From contig OY783208.1 of NCBI GenBank assembly GCA_963678705.1, positions 19,432,207 through 19,496,206 on the forward strand: a stretch of 64,000 bases of DNA. The letters run 5' to 3'. This DNA comes from Panorpa germanica (taxonomy: Eukaryota; Arthropoda; Insecta; Mecoptera; Panorpidae). The notes beneath the pieces were generated by a model. That model was not told the DNA's origin. It saw only the letters and a list, made by a program, of their open reading frames with translations, and made no database searches. Of this stretch, positions 55,555-64,000 are shown piece by piece. The first letter of the stretch is position 1, and every line of letters starts with the position of its first letter. A program made the position numbers and the translations under genes.

Positions 55555-55749
55555 TCAAATTAAATGTTTGTAAAAATGTAATAATAAATTTGACAACACT
55601 GTTAGGTCCGGTGCCCCTTGTTTTACTGCTGTTGGTAACAAGTTCATAAATCTATTTTCTTCATCAGGTAAAGGTTTGCGCTCAGCACCTTGAATTCCAT
55701 GTATTTTTTTGAACTTTTTTCTTGTCTCGGTCTTCCACGCGCGGAATAC
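55555..55749 (-). CDS. Exon-like coding remnant, Lys/Arg-rich
   Basis: On the minus strand a reading frame follows an acceptor-like TTTATTGTGTTAAG and gives VFRAWKTETRKKFKKIHGIQ, then GAERKPLPDEENRFMNLLPT and AVKQGAPDLTVL, to a TGA at 55555-55557. There is no ATG at the front, and the composition is that of a real protein, possibly a Myb/SANT- or MADF-like regulator. The last 15 codons look like intron read-through and a donor was not found. It may be one exon of a gene or a decayed copy. Confidence 0.4.
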   Translation of the reverse strand, partial: VFRAWKTETRKKFKKIHGIQGAERKPLPDEENRFMNLLPTAVKQGAPDLTVLSNLLLHFYKHLI

Positions 55750-55759
55750 CTTAACACAA

Positions 55760-58700
55760 TAAAATTGTATATATACAGTTAGTTATTTATAAAACACATT
55801 CATTGAAAAATTGTGAATAATAAGTCATTAAGGAGGTACAGGACGTTAACGTAAATGATGAAAACGTTGTGAAGTTTGAAGGATCGATACAAATAATTAA
55901 AATACATGCTGTCTCAAAATTAAAGAGACCTAGGGTTCATGGTTTTCTTTTTATACCTGATTAAAAATAGTCATTTTCCATACAAATCATAATTTTTAAT
56001 GCAAAATTTATTATTCTTTTTTCAAAATATTTAATTATAATTTAAATTAAATTAATATAAATTTGATATTAATTATAGGTCATTTTTCATTTATTTAGCT
56101 ATTATATGCATAAAAAAATCATTTTAACAAGCTAAAAGCAGTTTAATAGGGAATTGAAAAATTCATTTTCAAACATACAGTCCCAATATTTGCTCGTCCC
56201 TCATGTACTTTGCATTTTGCATTTCGTATTTCCAAGAAATAAACTTTTTGCATTGACGGTACGTCCTGTACCTCCTTAATAATGATAATAACTAAAATTA
56301 TTTCATTTAAATAAATGGTGTTACATCTAATCCTACTTTTATTTTTAGAAAGTTTGAATTTGGCGCTATGAAGCATCGAAATATATGTATTTATCTTATC
56401 TACCAAATTTTTACGGCCTTGGTACCATAACTTTTTTATTCAAAATTGTCAACCCTGCTCTACAGTAATATTAGTATGGGTAGCCGTTGTCTTTAGTTGT
56501 GTTTAAATTATGTAATTTAAAATGATTTTTAAATGGACAAATAAAATTTGTATAAGTATAATAAATTGGTTAAAATAAGATACCGCGGTATACGTTTGCA
56601 ATTGGTTCTCCGCTAACCCGTGCTGAACAACAGACCCTGGTCGACTCTTATCAACTCTTGTAGACCCTTGTCTATTGTTAAAGAACTGAGTATTATTACG
56701 TTTTTTTATATACAATTTTTTTTCTAAATCAACATGTTTGAGTCGCACCATTTTTTAAATTTTTTTTAACGATAAAATTTGTTATATTTTCTTTTTTATA
56801 ATAATATAAAATGTTAAATATTACTTAGTTGAAGACAAGACTTATTATACTTACTACTTTAACTTATTGAAAATCTAGTTAAATTCAAATACTAATCCTT
56901 ATAATTACTTATACATCCAAATCCTAAGCAATTAAAATTACATAAATTCTAGACAGTAGTCTGTCCCATATTAATCAGGGGCGTTTCTAACGACTGTGTA
57001 CTTAATCCTTTTTTAACCCACTCATGAAAATATTACCTAGCAGAATTTAATTTCTACTAAATGGTAATTCCTTGAACAAACATTATTGGAACTATAAACG
57101 GGAAAAATAATAACTGCGACTAAAATTTAATTATAAATAAAAATAAAAGTTGCGCCAATTTTTAAAAAAACTTGCCATAGTAGTGTTCATACATTTATTT
57201 TACACCACGATGAGTTAAAGTGGACAGAAAGTAAAAATCTTTAAAAATTTTGAGGAAAAAAATAATTACGATTGATTTTTGTGTAAAAACTACTAGCATT
57301 CTGGGATTTTTAATGCTTGTGGTGGATAGCAGTGCTATTTAGGTTGCCGTTACAATAAAAATTAAAAGTATTTGAAAAATTGTGGTCTTGAAAGTTAAAA
57401 ACATCTTAAGGTGTTTCAATTTTCGAAAAGAAATTTTTTTTTTCTAATTAGTAAACAAAATGAGATAAATTTTTTCTTTCTTTTTTTGTTGTGTAGCAGG
57501 ACCACCCTCTGGTGCCGCCTTATCGTTGAATATTGGGAAACCCTGTATATAGTAAGTATTACTATTTTAAGAAATTTTTGCACCCTTCTTTACTTATAAA
57601 ATAACCCGTTGTGTTTTGGCACAAAACTCTATTTGCAGTCTGCTGTGTAAAATGATCAAATTTGATTTTATTTCCATGAAATTGGAAGATTATGTGGGAG
57701 CCGTAATCGATGTTGGAGTCGCAACAAATTTTCTGACTTTGACTTCACAGTACCGACTAGAACCTTAATTGTCTAGTTACTTAATAAAAACTATTTATAT
57801 TTTAGGAGATATTAACAATCAAAACAATTTTTAATTATTGAAGTGATTAAACATTATAAAACATTCCAAGACATGTCACGTCTCATATAGCAAATATGCC
57901 ATCTCTTTTATACAACAATGACTCATAAGTGTGTGTGTGTGATATGTTGTTTACTACAAACAGCTGCGTTGTGTATTCCAATAAGTATTATATATAAAAA
58001 ATTGTGAACAAGGAAAAATATTTTTGATTACTTATTACTACTTATTTCTTGTAAAACAAGCGGCAAAAGTGAAATTCAAATTTGATATTTGCAATTAGCT
58101 ATAACGTATATTTACATTTATTTTAATCGAAAATTTAAAAATCTACCCTTAAAATATGAATTCTCAAGCCCATTAATAGAGATATTTAAATTTTAAAATG
58201 TCTCGTTTTTTTCTCTGTAAGCAGGTAACTGTCGCTGGTTAGCTATTAGAACTCCCTATCGGGAGACAACAAGCTATCTCACTCACACCTATGGCATAAG
58301 TACGTTTCGGTCTATCTTCAACAAAATTATAAACATTATTTTATTCCTAAGTATTTAAGTCCTGTCCCTTGCTTGAAATGGATATTTATTTATTTACTTA
58401 TTTACTTGGGCAGGCCATGAAATGTATTAAATTAATAAAACAAAGTGCCGCTTTGATCAGTGGCGCCGTTATTTGCAGAAATACCTCTTATGCAGAGATG
58501 TCATTATGCGGGCTTGTCACTAATTTAAGGAGCACTTTAACATTAGCATTGTAAACGATAGAGGCAATAAAACAGACAAAATAAATTTATACCATATAAA
58601 TACGGAAATCGAAAATAAACTTATTGTTAATAGAAAAAGGACTAAACTAACAAAATAAAAAAGGACTTATTATTAGAGAAAGGTATAGACTATAAATCGT

Positions 58701-60245
58701 CGACTGACTCAAAAAATATTTACAATCGCTGAAGTCAAGACCGCTCAAGAAACTTTAAAGCGTTCGGTCAGAAATCTAGCACTTCTGCCATCACAGTGAA
58801 GTGTTTTGTGTAAACAGCAATCAAGCTGATAAAACTTCAGCTTTAATAGTGTCAACTGAACAGATTAGTTTTAAGCAAATGACTTTCTTTTAAATCATTG
58901 TAGAAAAATACCAGAGTATTTCTCCGTGGGGAATCTGTTTAGAAATAAAATAATTCAAAAACGTGTAATCTTAATTCACTATTGTTTGCTTACGATATTA
59001 TAATTATTATTGTTATTTTAAGATTTTATGCACACTATTGTTGTTCTAAGATATTTTTGGTTATTATTACAGGTACGCCTGTATATATAAGAAAGCTCAA
59101 AAAAATATTATTACGTAAGTAAGAAAGGCTTAGGTCTCAGGTCACCCTTAATCCACTCTGCAAAATCTAGCTTTATTTAAAACATACAGAAAATATTCAG
59201 ATATAACTTGTTAGAATAGACCACAGCGAAATATATATAATGGCCTGCAACCACGCTTAGCCCGCGGCATGTAAATAAACAAGTTTTGTTAATTAATAAA
59301 TGTATTAAAGTGAAAGAAATCAGTGTTTAACTTCGACGTTCACTAGATCAAATAGGACAAATCTAAGCACATAGAAAACTATATTTACCCCTACAGTGCT
59401 GTGAGAATCAGTCTACTAGGAGCAAGTTCTAGTTAGACACTTGACACACAAAGAATTTAACCTTTTAACCAAATTTGAAACTCACTACACACCACTGTGA
59501 AAGAAGAAATTAAAAAATATATTTTATTAGTCAGTTTATTATAAAAAATATAATTGAAATGAAATTCAATTTATACATGAAAGACAGATGTCACTTGCGA
59601 CAACAGTAAACGCTAGTAAATTACATAATTTGCTTTGCTGTTTTCTAAATATCTAAGCACTTCAAAAAGGATTAATTGTTGGTAAATTGTTTAATTGTGC
59701 TTTTACGCACCCTTGCTCCATATTTATATAACAAAAATATATATGGTATATAAATTGAGCATACAATTTAAAACTGTTACTAGCTGTTACTATTTCAGAA
59801 ACTTACAATCGAAAAAAGAAAGATAACCAAAGCAACGTGGTTTGTTTACCAATCAAAAATCGTTCCAGGTCACGTGATAAAATATAATTTTTTTTAACAT
59901 TTTAATTTTTTGATATCAACTGATATTAGCTGGTATCAAAAGTACCGAATGAATTCATTAGTGAACCGACCTAGCGATGTTCGATGCGTTTATTCAGCAT
60001 TGTTTACTAGCGCTTCGAAAGTGACAAATAAACGAAAATTAGAAACACAAGAAACAGAACACCGAATTGCTTTGCGCAACCGAATAAGCTCATACACATT
60101 AGTCTGTTTAATTTTTAATCATTTTTTAATTTATTTATAATCTTACAAATAACAATATAAATTTACAAACTCTCTCTCTCTCTCACAGGATTTAACAAAC
60201 TATACATAATACTTATTAGCGATACAGTTATTTTAAAACATTTAA
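55760..60245. other. Large gene-poor interval with degraded repeats
   Basis: 57700-58170 is a diverged FB-A copy (TAGGAGATATTAACAATC, CTCAAGCCCATTA) with a repeat-B-like insert near 57895-57990 (AACAATGACTCATAAGTGTG). A (TC)n run lies at 60172-60187. Open frames here are short, mostly non-ATG, and do not resemble proteins. Confidence 0.45.
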
Positions 60246-61242
60246 TTAATACATAATAAATCCTGGTGACTGCATTGTATTATTACTATTTAGAAAATAA
60301 ATTACTAAATTTAATGCAGATAACGCGTCCTCAAAGCAAGAGTGTCCAGTTGAATTATTTTGAATGTTTTGGTCAAGGTAAGTAGCTGTCAGTTCCTTCA
60401 AGGACCTTCTTGAACCTACTTTATTACATTGTTTTGGAAATAACAAAGAAGTGTCAACGACTTTGTCATGAACAATTTTAAGAGCACGGAGGTCGTTCTC
60501 TAGACCATGTCCTATTAGGATGGTGTTGGAGTTGAACAATGAAATTAAAAATTTTTGCACAACTTGTAGAGTTGGTGCATTCTCAAGATGCATTTCAGTT
60601 ACTCCAGAGAACTTAGTATTGTAGTCTACTACTGGAGATGATGTCTTAATATATCTGTCATACACCAATAAGCCCCTGGAATCTACGATGCACACTTTTG
60701 TAACTTCTAGACCATTTGTAGTGTAACACATTTCTGTGTCTATCGCAAAAACATTTGATTTTTGCTCCCAATTCGCAGGTAGCTTATTCGTAGTGAAATA
60801 ATCTGAAAAAGGACCATTCCATTGTGGCTCGTATCCAGTCCAAACATGTTCCCGAGCCGTTGTGCAACCAGGAGTTTCAATATCCTGATAACAGCAATCG
60901 TATTTCTTAATTCTTTTCATATTTTCATCTTGATATTGGCACTTTCTACCATCGTGATATTTACATCTTTCTTTACTCTTATCAGATTCAAATTCTTTTC
61001 GGCATCGGCAACAGGTCCGTACGCCCTCCATCTTAGTAAATTCTGCGTGAAACGGCTTTACATAGAAATAGGCTTCAGATGTGTCAGCTTCGTAAATAGG
61101 GAACCTGTTTTCTTGCATATCTTCTTGACTTACTAACAATCCATTGCGGATTATCCTTGAATGTAGTGGATCTGTCATATTCTGTTTTAAATGCATTATT
61201 GTTTTCTTTAAAGGTTGGTTGTAAATGGGTTTCCAATAAAAT
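60246..61242 (-). CDS. REXO1/GOR-type 3'-5' RNA exonuclease, last exon
   Basis: ATG at 61194-61196 gives 316 aa. The exon starts after TTTGTTACAG at 61242 and is open upstream of the ATG (FYWKPIYNQPLKKT), so an earlier start is possible. Residues 62-112 hold a Cys/His cluster (RTCCRC, CKYH, CC, GC), as in REXO1. DEDDh exonuclease motifs: Exo I FAIDTEM (Asp153, Glu155; DCEM in relatives), Exo II GHGLENDL (Asp235), Exo III HSCFED (His285, Asp290), so all catalytic residues are present. VVDYNTKFSGVTEMHL is diagnostic for the family. It is much shorter than vertebrate REXO1 (about 1200 aa) and resembles the GOR form. Expected role: 3' trimming of structured RNAs in the nucleus. Confidence 0.88.
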
Positions 61243-61462
61243 CTGTAACAAATAAATTTATCAATATAAAATCAAATGTCGTCTTTACTAGGTTGGTTTT
61301 ATATTTCCTCTGTTTTAATTTCAATTACTGATTCTAAGTTATTCAAAACAATCGTAATAGAATTACTATTGCTATATGTATTTGAATGTAAATATGCAAA
61401 GTTTAAATATATATAGATATATGTATTAATAATAGATATATTTATTTAAAATTATAAGATAA

Positions 61463-61899
61463 CTAGCTGACCCGGCAAACGTTGTTTTGCCTTATACGTT
61501 ATTTCTAGGAAAAAATTTTTTCTAAGAAATACATGAAAATTATAGTATAATACAATTATTATATTTGATTGTCATCTTCTGAATCTGTGGATGGAACAGA
61601 ATAATATAAAAATTGCGATTAAAAATCATGGGTTGATCGTATAAGGGTGAAATTTTAGAAATTAATGTATTTTTCAATGCTAAATCATGAAAGAATAAAA
61701 ACAAATAATTTTGTCCAAAAAATTAAAGAAAATTTTTGATGTGGACCACCCTTAACATTTAGGGGTATGAAAAATAGATGTTAGCCGATTCTCAGACCTA
61801 CCCGATAAGCACACAAAATTTTATCAAAATCGGTTTAACCATTTCGGAGGAGTTTGGGAACAAACACCGCAACACGAGAATTTTATATACTAGACTAGA
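61463..61899 (-). mobile_element. Short non-autonomous Helitron in the intron of the exonuclease gene
   Basis: 437 bp on the minus strand, from 5' TCTAGTCTAGTATATAAAA to 3' GGCAAAACAACG-TTTGCC hairpin, GGGTCAG and CTAG. A precedes and T follows the element on its own strand, as the Helitron A|T rule requires. The 5' part carries the phrase GATTTTGATAAAATTTTGTG common to insect Helitron ends. Related to 1-521. Confidence 0.85.
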
Positions 61900-63023
61900 T
61901 TAATTTTCTTAAGAACGTACTTAACTTTTATACATTGTGAAATTTTTTTATTTATTAACTTTTTATTAGAATTTTATTATTACAGATTTCAGAAAATTAT
62001 GTTAACTAAGTTAATTTCATTTTGTACAGAAAATAATAAAATAATAATTGAGTAAGCTCTTTAATAATTTATAAACTAATAATGTTATGAGTTTCCACTT
62101 ACCGGCAGATTTATTTTGGGCTTTATATAAACTGTGTGACACTTAACAGGTACGTGGGTAACACAAGACTATTAATTTTTCAATATTGTAGTCCCTTAAA
62201 TGGTGAATTTCTTTATATCTCTGTGAACTTTTTCTGTACAGATCTAACTTTAGGTTTTTACCAGAGACTTATGACAAGTGACCCATAGACCAGAGACAAC
62301 TACGACGGTAGATTAACTGACCAATAATTTTAATATTTATCAATATTAATCCTCGCTATCATATATTAATACATTACATATAGTTTACATTGATAATTCA
62401 ATTTTATTTACAAAGTTTAATAAAAAGTTTATAATATGAATATTATAAAAATCATAATAATAAAAGTTAAAGAATATGATAAACCTTTTGTATTTTATGT
62501 AATAAAAAGAAAAGTAAACCGTTGTACACTTAGTAATTTACTTCAATATAGACTATTTTATAATTTCATAATAATTAATAAAAGTTCTTATATAAAACAA
62601 TAATTTCAATAACTATTTGATAAACAACCCGATCCTATTAAATATATATGATCGCGGAGATACGACTTTGTTCGCAGTTAAACTTTTTTAGCTCTTGTCT
62701 ATGTATTCCTAGTTTATTATTATTATTATTATTCCTGACTTTTACTTTAGTGACTGGAAAATAATTTAACTAATTAATAAAATGACATATACTGCACAGT
62801 ATGTTTTACCATATCACAATTACTGTTATAAATGAATTATACTAATAAATCGATTGTAGTAATTTTTTATAATAAATTAATTCCTAATAATTATATTTTT
62901 GATATAAAAAGAAAGAAACATTCAATAAAATACGATAAATGTACTTACCTTCGATTTCTACAATTCTTGCTATTACAAATATTAGTTAGGTAAGGTAAAA
63001 TAAAACGTGTCTTTTATTTATTA
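61900..63023 (-). other. Possible 5' untranslated exons of the exonuclease gene
   Basis: Two good minus-strand donors: CTGCCG|GTAAGT (exon end at 62103) and CGAAG|GTAAGTAC (exon end near 62949). No frame across them joins in phase with the REXO1 frame (a stop lies close to the first), which fits non-coding leader exons. A (TTA)n tract lies near 62715-62730. Nothing else recognised. Confidence 0.35.
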
Positions 63024-64000
63024 CTAGCTGACCCGGCGAACTTCGTACCGCCTAACAGTCAATGAATGTCGTGTTACCTTTTAGCTGAACTAATTTAGGC
63101 TTTGATGAACGTAATACAATGATACAAAATAATATTTATTAATATAGATAGAAACATAAAAGTATTTTATTATGATGAATGATGATGAAAACATACAGAA
63201 TGAGAATAAAAATTAAAAAAATAATAATAATTAAGTAATTCAAACTCATGTCAGAAAAAAATGATTGAAAACTATGTTGTGCAGATTGGAATACACTCGG
63301 ATTAATTCATTAATGGGATTTTCATTCAAGCACCTTGTGGTAAACGACATTCTTTGTTTTTTGGTCAGGCGCAAGAACAAATAAAGCGGATGGTTTGCCG
63401 ACACGTGTGCATGCCACGTACAATTGACCATGAGAAAAACATGCATTTTCTAGATTGAGGCCACAAATAGTCAAGGATTGGCCCTGTGATTTCTTGATCA
63501 CCAAACGCGTTCCATTGCACAGTTTTGGTTGGTTTAAATTTCTAAGCATGATGACTACCGAGCCAACCTTAAGTTTTAAATTGTGCGGTGGTAAACCAGG
63601 CACATCCAAGGAGTTTAAAAATTCACTTGGATAATTAGTGGCTTCTTCTTTGTTTGTTACACAGTCGATAGATTTGAATGAATACAGAGTACCTACGATT
63701 TGATTTTGAATTATAAAATTGAGGTCATCTACATCTTTATTTTTAGCGGCCAAAATTGCTCGCTCACTTAACCATTTAGTATTTTTGTGGTTAGCATTGA
63801 TATCCGGGAATACTTTGTTGATAAGCTCGTCTTTTGATGATACAAAATTGCAAACATTTGGAGGAAATGAAATCAAACCGCTCGATTTGTCAACAGGAAC
63901 ACGGCCATTACCGATAGTCAGCAATTGCTTCGAGAAATCATCAGCAGATAGATCGTTCAACAATGCAACTCTCATATTTACAGACAGTTGAAGTTTCCTT
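63024..64000 (-). mobile_element. Helitron copy 2 (continues past the window)
   Basis: The 3' end CTAG at 63024-63027 is preceded on the plus strand by A. No difference from 14790-15766 was seen over the whole overlap, so the two copies are products of recent transposition. Confidence 0.93.
63322..64000 (-). pseudogene. Helitron helicase, C-terminal part, copy 2
   Basis: Same frame and sequence as the C-terminal half of the protein at 15088-16407, including the direct GTRLVIKK-SQGQSL junction that marks an internal deletion. The N-terminal part lies outside the window. Confidence 0.85.

Noticed and set aside
56143..56406. 87-codon minus-strand open frame
   Set aside because: Composition is that of AT-rich non-coding DNA; no motif and no conservation signal visible.
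59910..60140. 76-codon open frame
   Set aside because: Starts with TTG, no splice context and no recognisable family.
62098..62200. Coding exon upstream of the REXO1-like exon
   Set aside because: The donor is good, but the frames do not join in phase without a stop; kept only as a possible untranslated exon.
1..64000. CRISPR arrays, rRNA or tRNA genes, prokaryotic operons
   Set aside because: No spaced identical repeats of CRISPR type, no rRNA or tRNA folds noticed; splice sites and retroelements show eukaryotic nuclear DNA. The primer-binding sites are tRNA-complementary but are not tRNA genes.

Overview
The window looks like insect nuclear DNA. It is strongly AT-rich, has spliced host exons, a Ly6/three-finger exon, C2H2 zinc-finger genes with acidic N-termini, and a dense load of Helitrons, Ty3/gypsy, Ty1/copia, a LINE and fold-back MITEs. 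The order cannot be fixed from sequence alone; a beetle-like genome is a guess. Most of the sequence is mobile or duplicated; host genes are few and mostly on the minus strand.

Left half (1-36 kb): a C2H2 zinc-finger gene lies in a repeated unit present three times (genes at 3881, 19829 and 29553). Each unit carries the same fold-back MITE upstream, about 1.2 kb of conserved 5' sequence ending in a splice acceptor, the zinc-finger exon, and a Helitron-like repeat downstream. The third gene is broken by nonsense codons that were themselves amplified by a 336-bp duplication. A fourth, divergent zinc-finger gene (24527) and a zinc-finger scrap (22363) lie between. Three younger insertions can be placed to the base because a sister unit still has the empty site: a Ty3/gypsy element (6583-14694, 824-bp LTRs, target duplication CTGT), a Helitron (14790-16686), and a solo LTR (21244-21846, target duplication TGTA).

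Middle (36-43.5 kb): previously hidden spliced exons on the minus strand. One set encodes a DUF4817-like helix-turn-helix exon that can join in phase to either of two acidic 'IKQE' exons. Another is a compact gene (about 142 aa, two coding exons plus a leader exon with a 30-codon upstream ORF). A decayed 5'-truncated LINE follows.

43.9-51.4 kb: a nested structure. A non-autonomous Ty3/gypsy element sits in a (TA)n microsatellite and lacks most of pol. A Ty1/copia element with apparently identical LTRs is inserted in it (target duplication GGATT). The copia polyprotein is one long ORF but has lost the reverse-transcriptase active-site segment.

Right part (51-64 kb): an intronless casein-kinase-I-like kinase with a C-terminal membrane anchor, an exon-like remnant at 55.6 kb, a REXO1/GOR-type 3'-5' exonuclease, a short Helitron, and a second copy of the 14.8-kb Helitron running off the window end.

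The host genes do not form a pathway. The unifying theme is a zinc-finger cluster expanding by unequal exchange among shared repeats, invaded by several transposon classes whose copies are mostly internally deleted and would need help in trans. Several starts were moved to the first real ATG because the longest open frame begins at TTG or GTG.
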